From: Gonapodya prolifera JEL478
Lineage: Eukaryota; Monoblepharomycota; Monoblepharidomycetes; Monoblepharidales; Gonapodyaceae
NCBI GenBank assembly: GCA_001574975.1
Contig: KQ965794.1
Span: 1 to 64,000, forward strand
DNA length: 64,000 bases
Reading direction: 5' to 3'
Both the position numbers and the translations under genes were made by a program. The notes beneath the pieces are model-generated. The model made no database searches. It saw only the letters and a list, made by a program, of their open reading frames with translations, and was not told the DNA's origin. Positions 23,244 to 35,238 of this stretch are shown in pieces (position 1 is the first letter of the stretch; the number at the start of each line of letters is the position of its first letter).

Positions 23244-26200
23244 ATGGCTCCCACGGGGAAACAGCTCACCCCGGAGCAAATTTCGAGGATGGGTGAGCGA
23301 TCACACCACTTGTAATGAAATTTTCTTGCTAATCAAGTCTGCGGGGGCGAAAACGCGATCGGGTGGATGTGACCACACGAAAGAGGAGAACAAGCGAAAG
23401 GCGCAGGTGAGCGTTGGATACACCGTCCGGTACTTGATGACCTTTAAGTAGTGGAGACACAATTTAATCTTCCCTTGGGGATCGCGCAACCGTTTTGGCT
23501 CCGTCAAACTCCCCAAATGATCGTTAGGAAAAGCTGAAAGCAGCGCAGAAGCCAGCGTCCAGCCCCCTTGTCCAGAAATCCATCACATCTTTCTTTACTC
23601 CTGGCTCGCGCTCGTCCACACCGCTGGCGTCGTCGTCCACCATCGGGTCACAGTCTCCTATAACTCCGTTAAACACAAGCCCCTTGGTCCCATCCAGCGG
23701 CAACTTCCGGCAGCGAGCCTTGGACTCCCTCGATGTTGATAGTGACGATGATGTTGTCATGTCTTTGGTGGATGAGGGTGTGCCTGTTGCCGCGCCTTCC
23801 GCCTCTGGACATAGCGGGACGATGTCTCCTATGGAAGAAGATGAAGAACCCGGGACGAGATCAAAGGTGAGTTGTACAAATCGCCTTGGTAAGGAGTTGG
23901 CACTCAATGTACATTTTGGCACATCCGCCTCAAGAAACGCTCAAAGGTCGCCGAGGAAGACGAAGAAGAGACCACAAGTCGAGAGAATAGCAAGAGTATT
24001 GGTATGCATGCTTTTCGTCTTCTTGTCCGGGATTTCAATCGACATTCACACACTTTGCAGGCAAACGTCGGCGCCTCGTTCGTCAGAGTGAAGTTAAATC
24101 TGGTGATACTGAGGGTGACAATGTCGAACAAGTGGAAAACGACGACACAGACGAGAATGTGCCAGACAAGGGAAGTGACTATGAGGGCGGAGGTATGAAA
24201 GCGTGACGGTTCATCATCTCCCACAACAATGCTGACTACCTCGGTTTCAGATGGTTCTGATTCTGAGTCAATTGAGGACTTTATTGTTTCGGATGATGAC
24301 GAAGAAGCACTTTACTCGTCACAGAAGCGCAGCAAGAGTACCTCGTCGAAAAGAGGGAAAAGTTCCAGTGCTTCAAATCGAGGAGCGAGTAAGATTGTTG
24401 CTGTTGACAGCATCACAACCAACGTCCGCAAAGGCTCAGGATCGAGTGTCGATGAGTTTAGAATTGGATCACCGAGCACTTCAAGAGCTGGTGCGACCGA
24501 TGTCCAAAAGCGCGGCGATGGGGATCGGGTGCAGGTGCGGCTGAAAACACGGCACTTTTCACCACGATTCTCACGAACCGTTTCATCTCCATTAAGCGCT
24601 TTGTGTCTCCAGTGACAAAGACAAAGCAGTCTGGGATTGAGAATCCAATTGCCGTGGAGAAATCGTCCTCGAATTATGACTTCTTGTCAGAGGACCGAAT
24701 ATGCGACGCCGACGGAAGGCGACCAAGTGATCCGGACTACGATCCGAGAACTGTTTTTGTTCCGCCAGTGAGCGTTTCTCAGCTTCTCTGCGGGAATTAC
24801 AGTCAAAACTCAAGTATTTCTCCAGCATCTCTTTTCTTCAAAGAACGGATTCACGGAGTTTGAGAAACAATACTGGGAGATTAAGTCCAAATTCTTTGAC
24901 ACCGTCACCTTCTTCAAGAAGGGAAAATTCTATGGTGAGATTTCCCTCTCATTTTCCGCCTTCCAGTGCTCACTCTTCTCTCCGTGGGCATGTAGAGCTG
25001 TATGACAAAGACGCCGAGTGAGTTTGCCGAGCTCGGAATACCAGAATATTGACTCCCCCTAAACATATTACCTTCATTGCAGTATTGCACATCAACAGTT
25101 CGATTTGAGACTTGCTAAAACTGATAGAGCTCATATGAGGATGGCTGGTGTTCCGGAAGCGGTCGTTGACGATTGGATCGCTCAGTTTTTGGCGAAAGGA
25201 TACAAAGTGGCGAAGGTGGACCAGGTTGAAACCATGGTTGGAAAGCGAATTGCAAGCAAGAACGGGCAGGGTCCCAAATCAAAAGCGGACTCTATCATCA
25301 AGCGAGAATTGACTCAAGTTCTCACGTCCGGCAGTGAGTTGAAAATACCACATAATTTCCTGAATGTGAAAGCACTATCGTTCTCTTTCGAAAATAAAAA
25401 GCGTTAACGGATCCAACACTTTTGACATCTGACATGGCAACATACTGCATGTCGATCAAAGAATTTGTGCAAGACGATGAGAACTGCCCAAGTGGGTTCG
25501 GTCGTCACTATTTTGATTTTAGTGCGAGACTAACTCCCCATGATATCAAGCCTTCGGTGTTGTTTTCGTGGATTGCGCAACTGCACAGTTCAATCTGGCA
25601 CACTTTTCTGACGATGTGACCCGATCTACTCTCGAAACTCTTCTGACTCAAGTACAGCCCAAGGAAATCATATTTGAAAAGGGGTGCGTGTCGTCCCGTA
25701 CAAGTAGACTAGTCAAAAACTCTTGTCCTGGGGCTGGTTGGATCGGGCTCACCAGTGAAGCAGAATTTTGGGACTCAGACAGGGCTTTGTTGGAAATAGA
25801 GACCGGGAACTACTTTCAAGTGAGAGCAGCAGATTTCGTCACTCCACTCGAATGCGAACACGACCTTTGTGAGTGCGGCAACTTTTGTCGGTGACAATTT
25901 CTACAGCGCATTCTCGTCAATCCGCAGCCTGGCCTCCGGCCCTCTCTGCCTCAAAGGACAAAATAGAACTACTCTCCGCTTTTGGTGGCTTGCTTCACCA
26001 CTTGCGAACATTGAAGCTTGATCGGGAACTCATTTCCCAGGGGAAATTCTCGTTGTATGACCCCATGCGTCGCGCTGGCACCCTTCTTCTCGACGGACAA
26101 ACGCTCAAGAATCTTGAAATTTTACAGAACAAGGACGATGCCAGCAGCCGAGGAACCCTTTTGGAAAGAATACAAAACTGCTCCACGCCGTTTGGAAAGC

Positions 26201-28597
26201 GACTGCTCAGGCGGTGGCTGTGCCATCCATTGCGTAACATAGCTGACATTGAGGCAAGGTTGGATTGCGTGGATGATCTCTCCAAGGTCCCTGGTTTAGT
26301 CGAAACCATTGATGCGAAACTCCGAAAATTACCGGACATGGAGAGGTTGCTGTCACGAGTCCACAGTGGCTCTTGTAGACCAAAAGAGTTTGTCAGTTTA
26401 CTGAAGGGAATGCAGCTCACATTGGTGTGTTTCAATACTCTTTTAAGGTCTTGCTAAGAACCTGGCTCATTGCGTTAAATTTCAGAATGTGTTCGACGAT
26501 GTTCAGCCACACTTAGAACTGCTTTCAGCGAGCCGCCTTATTGCACTTTGCAAAGAGTCCATCCCAGTTGACCTTGCAGAGCTGTTAGACTCTTGCGCCA
26601 AGTCGTTTGACGTTGCAAAAGCCGAGGCAGAGAACATCATAAAGCCGTCCACAGAAGCTGACGAGGTTTATGCAGGGTGTGAAAGCGAGGTCGGTAAAGC
26701 CGAAAAGAAGTTGAGAGACTACCTTCGTGAGGTGCGAAGTGATGTAAAGTGAGTAATGCTGTTCTGTTTTTTTACTTGTATCCTCAATGCATGACACAAC
26801 CTGTCTCAACAGATGCAATACCATAAACTTTCGTGATATGGGGAAAGACAGATACCTGTTCGAACTTCCCCGAAAGTTTTCCTCAATACCACACAGTTGG
26901 GAACTCCGGAGCCAGACAAAAGTAGGTGGAGCGCTTGGCAAATAATGGTGACCCATTTCATTTCAACGTCGTGGATGCAGGACGTCCACAGATATTACAC
27001 GGCTGGTTTGAGAAGACTCGTGGAAGAGCTCGAAGAAGCGGAGGAGATGTTGAAAGAGGTACGTGGTCGATCCATTTTCGAGAGCAACAGCAGTTGATGC
27101 ACTGGCATTTCAGGCGGAGAAAGGAGCAAAAGCCCGCCTTTACATAAAGTTTGATGAGAGTAATTCTAAATGGTGGGTCAGTTTCGCATTTTTTTGAATA
27201 GGCGAAGTTTATCGTTGTGCTTCAGGTCTAAAGCGGTCAATGCAGTCGCGGAACTCGATTGTTTATTCTCCCTCTTTAAAACGAAGTCAGTTTTTGGAGA
27301 GCCTGTGTGTCGTCCCAGTTTTGTAGATTCGATGGAGAGTGTTGTCGAGTTCGAGGATCTACGACACCCTTGCCTAACTGTAGCGTAAGTCTACTTCGCC
27401 CACTTTTTGTCAAGTTGAGCTTCTCAAAATCGGCAACAAAGTCCAGGGGAATCCCTCATCCCCAATGATACTGTACTTGGGGGTGATAACGCTCGAATGA
27501 TTCTGCTTACAGGTCCAAACATGGGAGGCAAATCGACTCTTCTGCGACAAGTGTGTGTGGGGGTGATACTAGCTCAAATGGTGAGCTGTGTCTCCGAAGC
27601 ACTGTTATCGATTGGTTGTCGACTTGCTCCATAGGGGTGTTATGTCCCGGCAAAATCATGTCGACTCAAGCCCGTTGACCGGATATTCACGAGAATTGGT
27701 TTGTACTATTCAAAATACCGTGTTTCCCCGTTTTAGTTTATAACGATGCATCAGGCGCAAACGACAATATCCTCGCCGGCCACTCAACCTTTTTCGTCGA
27801 GCTTTCTGAAACCTCCAAAATTTTGAAGGAAGCGACTCAAGATTCTCTTGTGATTCTCGATGAGTGCGTCCCCACCTTCCGACGTTGTTTTGTACCGGAG
27901 CGAAAGCTGTCTTCTTTCAGGCTTGGAAGGGGCACTTCAACCCACGATGGTTATGCTGTAGCTTATTCTGTGCTTCATCATCTTGTTGCAAGCATTGGAT
28001 GTTTGGGACTTTTCACAACCCACCATGCGTGAGACTCTATTGCTACTGTTGCCCGCTATCCAACCCAACCTCTCGTATTGGTATTGTTACAAAGGATGCT
28101 CACCGAGGAGTACAAAGATAACCCTCTCGTCTCTCGATGCTTCATGAGCTTTCAAAACGATGACGAAAAGTAAGAAATGAGCGGGACAACTCTTGTCGTG
28201 ATGTGGCCTTGATATGAACTATTGCAGACGCGAGGTAACGTTTCTTTATAAACTGGCCCAAGGAGTTTCTCGAAAGAGCTATGGAATGAATGTTGCTGCG
28301 ATGGCAGGCGTTCCGAGAGAGGTCAGTTGCACCTCATCTCAACCCTTCTGCTCCATCTCACCAGCAATTGTTTCTTTACAGGTCGTGGACAAGGCCGAAG
28401 CGATCGCTCAGGAGTTTGAAACTCAACAGGGCCTCCAGCGAGCACGTGCTCGCGCTGTGGATACGAATCTCCCGGTTGCGGTTCAAGCAGACTTTGCATT
28501 CCTGCTTGAGAACATCAATTCTCACGGACCACTTTCGACAGATGGGCTACTGAAAGAACTTGTCCTACGGTGGAAGGGGTTGAAGCACGCTGTATAA
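23244..28597 (+). CDS. MSH6: DNA mismatch repair ATPase MSH6
   Basis: The start is [16 protein letters not shown], spliced (23293 to about 23387) to [15 protein letters not shown]; the next exon carries a PCNA-interacting box, QKSITSFFT (23567-23593), as in MSH6 of other eukaryotes. The disordered acidic region is followed by the mismatch-binding domain with FYELYDKDADI (the Phe-X-Glu wedge, split by an intron near 24930). Connector and lever regions follow ([28 protein letters not shown]). The ATPase has Walker [10 protein letters not shown] (27512-27538), then [13 protein letters not shown], the D-E of the Walker B split by an intron from [12 protein letters not shown] (27920-27955), and TTHH. 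The C-terminus, [12 protein letters not shown] and the helix ending [10 protein letters not shown], closes at 28597. It pairs with MSH2 as MutS-alpha and recognises base mismatches and small loops in the nucleus. About 17 introns. Confidence 0.93.
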
Positions 28598-28720
28598 TAT
28601 TCCATTTAGGTCGTTCTCTCCTCCTTTTTCCTTTATGTACACACATGCAAGACTTTCATTCCCCCTATATACAAAAGATTGGAGCGGTCTATTCGTCTGC
28701 AATCCACTTTCCTTCCTCTT

Positions 28721-30682
28721 TCAACTTCTTCTGCCAGTCTTCCAACCACTATCAAGGAATAGGTCAAACCTCACCACAATGTGCTGCGAAAAAGAAGCAC
28801 CCACCACAAAAAAATTGCATTTCTTGCCCGCTTCCAAGACATGCTCCGGTCTCCTCTTAGATCCCTCTGCTGTGCCTGCGGCGGCGCAGAACTGAAACGG
28901 CGGAGTTGATTGTCGGCGAGCCTCCATACCTGTTCACAACACAAGACGAACCCAAAAGTAGCGACCGTAGGTCTTCCCTGTTCGTTTTGTGACACAGCGC
29001 AAATCGCACGGGTTCTCACACCAGCAACGAGGTGTATGCTTGAGAGAGTATGACGGTCGGTCTGCAAATTAACATTATGAGACCACGTAAGAGTAATAGG
29101 GTGGGGGGAGACACACAGTAGCGAAATGTCAGATTATATCGCGACGTTCCAGCAATAGGGTGCGACACAAGTGGCGGCAAAGAAGAGTTTAATGGTGGTA
29201 CGTCATGCCGATAAAGTTCCTTAATTCAAGTGCGAAGGTCAGGTCAAGTGAAAGATTTATCGCCGTGGCTTGACAAACCTACCTGCGTGCCAGCTCCCAT
29301 CATAAGGAAGTCACCATGTTTTAGCACCACGACATATGTTTTCGCACTCTCACCGGTCTCAGTGGACATCACTTTCCGCAACCGAAACGCACGTGCAGCG
29401 CCCAGGGTTATCGATGCAACGGTGGGCAACGGTCCGATATGGTTGAGCCGGTCTCCGTGCCACGCAACAGACTCTTTCGCATTCGCGTAATGATTTGCGA
29501 CCGCAGCCCTGCCATCAATGGTGGTCACGTCTGGTGTTTTCCAAAATTGGAAGATAACGGCACATCATTATCGAGACTCACGTTGCTTTCCAGCTCCCTT
29601 TGGGCTCCAGTGGATGCCGATCTTTGGTGCTTATGAACTCGTTGACATGGGCTTCCACCAATCGTCTGGCCACGTCCATCTCGGCAGGGTAAGGGATGAC
29701 ACGTCGAACGGTGCGACCCTGATAGACGTAGGCTGGAGACGACGGGGTATCGTCTGGGCGTTCACTCGTCTCATTGGCGGATGGAACATCGTCGGCAGAG
29801 ACACCGTGTTCTTCCGACCCCCCTCTCTGAGATGCAGCCCCGGCGTCCTCTACCAACTCATCTGAAGCATCATCCCCATCATTTTTGTCTTTGGGCTCGA
29901 CATAGAATCCTCCACGACGGTTCGCAGTGACGAGTTTTTGACCGACAACATAGGTACCGTAATCCCACTCCTGTGCGTCGGCCATAACACGTCGCAGGAG
30001 AGCATCGGCCATGTCGGACGGAAGAAAAGAGCGTATGAGCGTACAGGTAGGCAAGTTCGTTGAGACATCTTCGGGGGAGTCCAGAACAAGGTTGGGGTGG
30101 AGAGTTCGTTGCTTTTTCAGAGGACGTCCAGATTCAGGAGCTCTGACCGAAGATGGTAGACCCGATGGCCATCGAAGCAGGGACAGAGCCGATCGCAGAG
30201 GCGCTGAGTCAGAGGGGCTGCGACCTCTTTGACGTTTCAGTTCATCCCCTGCTTCCAAAGGCGACGCGTGTTGACCGGGTGCTGGAACAGCGCCATCGTC
30301 TGGCCTGGAGTTCCCAGCCGCAACATTTGTACTTTCAGACATGGAGGGCTGCGTGACGGTCTGGTTAGAGGAGGTCAATCCACTTTTGATCCAGCGGTCG
30401 ATCCCGTTCGCCGGGGAGCGTGGTGTTTTTCCTCTACCCTTTGGCGCTTTCGAGCGATTAGGAACCTCTTTCATTAAGATGTAATTTGCAGCACCGTCCT
30501 TGACATCGAGAGTGACTCGATCAGAAAGATACGGAGATGCATGCAAACTGATGCGAGCCACTCACGACCGAACCATTGGCTGCCTTTAGTGCCCATAAAC
30601 ATGTGCGCGTATCGATGTCGTCGCGCCCTTCGAACATCTGGAGTAACCTTCCGACGGATTCGTCGTGGTCCGTCGTTGCCAT
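28721..30682 (-). CDS. AlkB-family 2OG-Fe(II) dioxygenase with CUE and GRF zinc-finger domains
   Basis: The start MATTDHDESVGRLLQMFEG (30682) leads into CLWALKAANGSV and, across an intron (30560 to about 30500), DGAANYILMKE: a CUE-like ubiquitin-binding domain (MF-E/P entry, IL exit). A disordered linker has a basic patch. The AlkB core starts with LPTCTLIRSFLPSDMADALL (about 30045). Exon 29528-29290 has VANHYANAKESVAWHGDRL (HxD iron ligands) and GDFLMMGAGTQ. The next exon gives ELYRHDVPP (second His) and SRYNLTFRY (2OG-binding Arg). Spliced in phase, it continues RPSYSLKHTPRCWCENPCDL, then KRTGKTYGRYFWFC and KKCNFF: a GRF-type zinc finger, known in APE2, NEIL3 and TOP3A for single-stranded DNA binding. 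It ends at 28721. The likely role is direct reversal of alkyl damage in DNA or RNA. Divergent from the SDR gene (96 bp between starts). Confidence 0.82.
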
Positions 30683-30778
30683 ACTGTGACATCAAATGCG
30701 AAGACAAAATGCTTGGGTCCGTCTGATCGGAACCGAAAAGAAGACTCCACTCTCCCTTACGCGCCACCTCTATCGCTG

Positions 30779-31917
30779 ATGCCCATTGTTCTCATCACTG
30801 GAGTTTCACGCGGACTCGGGATTTCGGCGATGGAGTCTGCGCTCAATCTGGGATGCTCAGTCGTCGGCATCGCGCGGTCAAAGCCCGACGAGCGACTCTC
30901 CACCCTTTTAAAGAATCACCAGGCTACCGCTACATTCCTCCAAGGAGACGTTTGCGACCTCGCGCTGCAGGAAAGTGCTGTCAAAACTGCAATTGAAAAA
31001 TTCGGTGGACTCGATTGTGAATAAGTGCAACCAACGAAGCAAATGCAACGCGCAAGAGTGGCATACAATGCCCTTGCTGTTCCTCAGGTGTCCTCCACAA
31101 CGCTGCTGTTCTGGAACCTCTATCGCCCACCGACAGCGCGTCCGATGCGGAGTGGAAACGAGCTTTCGACATCAACTTCCACTCCGCGGTTTCTCTTACC
31201 CGGGTGGCCTTACCCCATCTGCGAGAGTCCGCAAAGAAGCACGGCGTACCATGTGGGGATTCGACCTGGAAATTCCTTTGGCGCTTGACTGACTTGACCA
31301 TTCGGAACAGCAAAGCTCATTTTTGTGTCATCTGGTGCCTCAGAACACGCATACTACTCGTGGGGAGCGTACTGCACAAGCAAGGCCGCTCTGCACATGT
31401 TCGCCAAGGTTCTTGCCAAGGAGGAGCCGGGAATTATAAGTGCCAGCGTGAAGCCAGGCGGTAAGACCAGCTGTCGACATTTTGATAACCTCTCCTTTAC
31501 TGAGTTGAGTTGCTACCCACGTCCAACAGTTTGCGACACCGCCATGCAGGGAGTTATTCGCGAGACCGGCGCGGGCGCCATGAGGCCAGAAGACCACGCG
31601 TCATTTATCGGACGGCATGAGCGAGGAGAGCTCAATGGTAAGTGGCGGGTTGTCCTCATTTTTAAGTGAGAGTTTGTGTTCGATTCTTCAACCACCTTTT
31701 ATGAAGACCCCAACGTGGTTGGACATGTTCTGGCACGACTGGTGAGTGCTGAGTAGTTTTAAAAATATTGTGCAGGAGTTTCAGTTTACATGCGTGCAAT
31801 CTACCGCTCCAGGCGATGGAGTGTCCCTCTGAATTTTCAGGAGAGATATTCAATTGGAATGACCCTAAACTGACGGGACTGCAGCCAGCTCCTCTCTCGT
31901 CAAAGAATATTAATTAG
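30779..31917 (+). CDS. Short-chain dehydrogenase/reductase (yeast Irc24/YIR036C-like)
   Basis: Classical SDR. The N-terminal MPIVLITGVSRGLG holds the TGxxxGxG cofactor motif, then GDVCDL at the end of the second Rossmann strand. Exon 2 has LHNAAVLEPL (NNAG-like motif) and FDINFHSAVSLTRVALPHL. Exon 3 has IFVSSGASEHAYYSWGAYCT with SK (catalytic Ser and YxxxK), LAKEEPGIISASVKPGG, and then VCDTAMQGVIRE. The last exons read DPNVVGHVLARL and, after 31812, SGEIFNWNDPKL, the typical C-terminus of the yeast Irc24/Yir036c benzil-reductase-like group. It stops TAG at 31915-31917. It probably reduces small carbonyl compounds with NADPH in the cytosol; the natural substrate is unknown. Five short introns. 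Confidence 0.8.
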
Positions 31918-31995
31918 GCAGGTACAATTAAAGAGTCGCGGGATAATACATGCATCACTAAGTCATCGTATAGAGAACTATGAACAATCCACAAA

Positions 31996-33266
31996 CTACC
32001 TCATCAGTCCACGTGGGCTCCTCCCTTCGTCCGCGTCATCCTCTGGTCTCTCTGAGAATTTACGCACGAGGTTTGTAACGTCACCGCCACGATACCCGTC
32101 GTGACTCCGCGACCGCTGTTGGCTCGATCCCTCGTCGTTGCGCACTTCTGTCGCGAAGGGTGCGGCCTGCGGGACTCGTAGCTGCGATCCGACAGGAGAC
32201 ACAGATCGAGATTTTCCAGTGTGCGTGGACGGGTGCGCCGGGTGTGAAGGAGGGTTACCGCGAACGGGGGAGAATCGAGCAGCAAGGTGTCCGGTGTTTC
32301 CACTGGGCGTGAGCGATTGTTGGGTGGGCTGGTGAGCGGATAAAGGTCGAGGTTCTGGTGTCGACTGCTCAAACCGCTTTGACAGAGCCCCGATGTCGGC
32401 GTGTGGTACGTCACGTTGAGGGCTGTTGCTTCTGGATGAAGCGCTCGAGGATACGGTGATGAACGAGTCTCGCAGCTCACGCCTTCGGGGCTTGGTCTCC
32501 AGCATATCGTTTGCAGAAGGCGTGTAGTGGCTCTCAAGGAGCGCGAGCATCGACGTGCCTTCAAAGTCATCTCTGCTTCGAACATCACGGAGTAGCGCAG
32601 CTGAAACTCTCACACCACGTTCAAGAAATGAAAAAACAATTTCCATATTGGGCTTTAAAATGAATGTTTGAGATACGGCTTCTTTTGTTCCCGGATTGCG
32701 CAAGGTACAGGCTGTTGCACGGGGGGAGAGTTCCAGCGGTCCAGAGTGCAGCGAAAGCACCAAAGCGTTTGGGAAGAAGTGACTTGCTCCCCAGCGAGAG
32801 TTGTTCCAAAACTCCAGCATAAAGTCTATCCCCCGACCACCATTGGTGAACTCCGCAACGGACCATGGTTCATGTGCAATAGACCATTGAATAGGTACCG
32901 ACGGATCGGCACCTTCAGGAATTCATAAAGAAGTGATCTTCTCGATACATGGCCCGTGTCTCCAAGTCTTAGCTCACCTGCTTCCAGCAACGCCTTCACC
33001 ACGTTAATGTCCCCGCGACAGACGGCAAGCGCGAGCGCAGACTCCATCTCCCGTGTATCAGAGTACACCCTCCCTTCAATCCGGACCGACAGGGAGACGA
33101 CCTTTCTGCAGTTGGGGTGTGCGCCGTCGCCCAGTGCTCCACGCACTCTCGCCAAGTCCCCCTCTTCACAAGCGCTGATCAGAATGTCGTCACACGTCGG
33201 TTCGGGAGACGGCTCCAGCGATTCGATGAACGAGACATCCGTGACCCGAATGTCAGTGAGGTCCAT
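31996..33266 (-). CDS. Ankyrin-repeat protein with disordered C-terminus
   Basis: The N-terminal exon from 33266 (MDLTDIRVTDVSF) holds ankyrin-type helices: LISACEEGDLARVRGALGDG and ESALALAVCRGDINVVKALL. The second is completed across an intron (32973 to about 32917) as LLEAGADPSVPIQWSIA. The following stretch contains GIDFMLEFWNNSRWGASHF. The C-terminal half (32560-31996) is Ser/Pro/Arg-rich without predicted structure and ends GRSPRGLMR. Ankyrin proteins of this style (insert VSLSVRIEGR between repeats) form expanded families in chytrids, as I remember them; the role is protein binding, with the partner unknown. The 3' end lies 79 bp from the convergent SDR stop. Confidence 0.7.
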
Positions 33267-33423
33267 CGCCGAGTGGTGGGGCGGGAGTGGGGCGGGGAAA
33301 TATATTGCTCATTCGCAAGTCTGAAGAGTGGATAGAATTTAGTGACATGGTATTTGTAGTGATTTAAATGCATTAAATCCTCTAATAGGAAGCGTAATTC
33401 CTGCTCAATTGCCGCTTATGTCG

Positions 33424-34955
33424 CTAGCTGAGTCCTTCCCCCTTCAAAAGCTTCCTCACTTCCTCCAGGTCACCTCCAACTATTTCCTTCATCGTTTTGC
33501 TCAAGTCTTTTTGATCCCACGCACCCAATGCGTTATCTCCTGAAGCAAGTTTCGCCTTGCCCTCCAGCAGGAGCCCAAATTGTTCGTCTGACCACAGTGG
33601 CGGTTGAACGAGAACCCCCAACAGCGACGGAAGGTTTGACGAAAGGTAGGGCTTCCAGAAAAAGCCTCCCTTTCCTTCTGGCCCGGTACCTGCCGCTGCC
33701 GGAGGTAGCACTGAGTGCATGCCACCCTTCTCCTCCATCGCTGCCCTGGCGAACGCGTGCAGCACCCCCTGCTGATCCTCGACCGCAGCGAACGAGGCCG
33801 CGCGGAGCACCTTCACAGACTCCGTATGCCGCATAGCAATACGGTGGAGTTTGGCGCCCGGGCTGTCCGACCACTCCAGCTGGTTCGCTCTCTCCTCGGG
33901 CGTCCGTTCATCCCTCCACCACCACCACCCGTTCTGGGATTCTCGCAGCCACTCCTTGACAAACTCCGAGTCCCACGCCATGCCCACGAGCAGGTTCCAG
34001 TCGAGCGCGAAGCGGTTACCTATCTCGTTGCCCGATCCTTCCATGTCCCGCTTCGTTGGAAGGAACCACGCCTCGTCGCCATCCCAAGACTGCGGGATAA
34101 TGCCCCCGTGGTGGGAGAGGTGCGACAAATTGCGCATGAGGATGAAGGAGGGGTTGACGAGATAGCCCCCGTTGCGCCGCAGTATGTTCTGTGGCAGCAG
34201 GTCCCGCGTTGACGGAGGGCCTCTGTCCGGGCTCTCTGCGTCATCGGGAATCACGGAGTCGGTCATGTGCCGCTTGGCGAGTGTAAGCCATGGGCTTCGA
34301 AGAGCTGGGTGGGAGGCGGGGTGGTGCAGGAATATGAGGTCGGGTTTGGCGTGGTGCACAATGGACTTGATGGCGAAGTAGTTCCAAGCGGTGAATTTGT
34401 GTTGCGTCGGCTGGGAACTTCCCGTCGGCGTCGAAGGCGGGAATATGATGTGGAAAACGTTGGGAATTTTGGGCACCCCACGGCATTTCGAGGGGTAGTT
34501 GCGAGGCCAGACCTGAAGAACAGGACGTGGTTGTAAGGACATGAACACGAGACTGTCCCAGAAAAAGTAATCAAACTTCTGGGATTCAAAATGATTCCAC
34601 GTGAATGTACACATGGTCTCCGTGGAAACGCCATCTTGATTTTTGAAAACGGTTCAACCCTCCAACCGGTTCACAGCCCAGCCTAACCAGTTCGCGGCTG
34701 CGATTGCAGGTCTCCTCTAACCTCAAGACTCTGTACGCGAGTATGCCGCGCAGAGAATCTCACATTTCCCCCCGGGACTGGGCAAGGCTCAACACTCGTC
34801 ACTCTCTCCTCGATCCACGACTTGCACGACCCAAAGAACAGCCATGAATTTCCGATAAAGTACAGGAGCAGCCCAAAGTTCGCGATGAGGAGGAGCGATT
34901 GGACCGATCCCGACGAGAGGAAGCGCGGGAATCCACGGGAGAGAAACGGCGCCAT
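33424..34955 (-). CDS. Type II membrane glycosyltransferase-like protein (GT32/capsule-type fold)
   Basis: Exon 1 starts at MAPFLSRGFPRF (34955) and contains one membrane anchor, SVQSLLLIANFGLLLYFIGN, so the protein is probably a type II Golgi/ER protein. After an intron ending near 34514 the lumenal domain starts VWPRNYPSKCRGVPKIPNVF and HIIFPP, the IPxxxHxxx entry of sugar transferases such as GT32. LLPQNILRRNGGYLVNP occupies the position of the DxD box (usually RxxxLxxxGGxYxDxD), but the acidic pair is replaced by N-P-S. Further conserved-looking parts are SWDGDEAWFLPTKRDM, NRFALDWNLLVGMAW and WLRESQNGWWWWRDE. It ends LLKGEGLS at 33424. The missing DxD means it may be non-catalytic or use another metal-binding site. 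Confidence 0.6.
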
Positions 34956-35238
34956 GTTCGCACACGGACTGTGTAGCGATGGGCGCGAAAGCAAGACACG
35001 TGGGGGGCCCACGAGGGCGACAGATGGCCTGTGGGAAGTGTGGAGTGCGGCGGCAGACCGGTCCGAAGGTGGAATGGGGTGGTGGACTGTCGCAAGTCTT
35101 GGTGGCTGCGATCCCTTGGCTTTGGTCGCCACCTGTCACAGGCCTGTCTCTTGCCTCAAACAATGTCACAACAGAAGATAACTTGAGTGCATTTGTATTA
35201 TCATTACATAGTTTAAGTCTAGGGTTCACCACTGGAAT
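34956..35238. other. Intergenic region between two minus-strand genes
   Basis: This 283-bp stretch must hold the promoter of the glycosyltransferase-like gene and the 3' end of the aminotransferase transcript. A minus-strand frame continues upstream of the chosen start of the glycosyltransferase (to 35132), but it lacks a second membrane segment or recognisable content, so I left it out of the gene. Confidence 0.4.
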
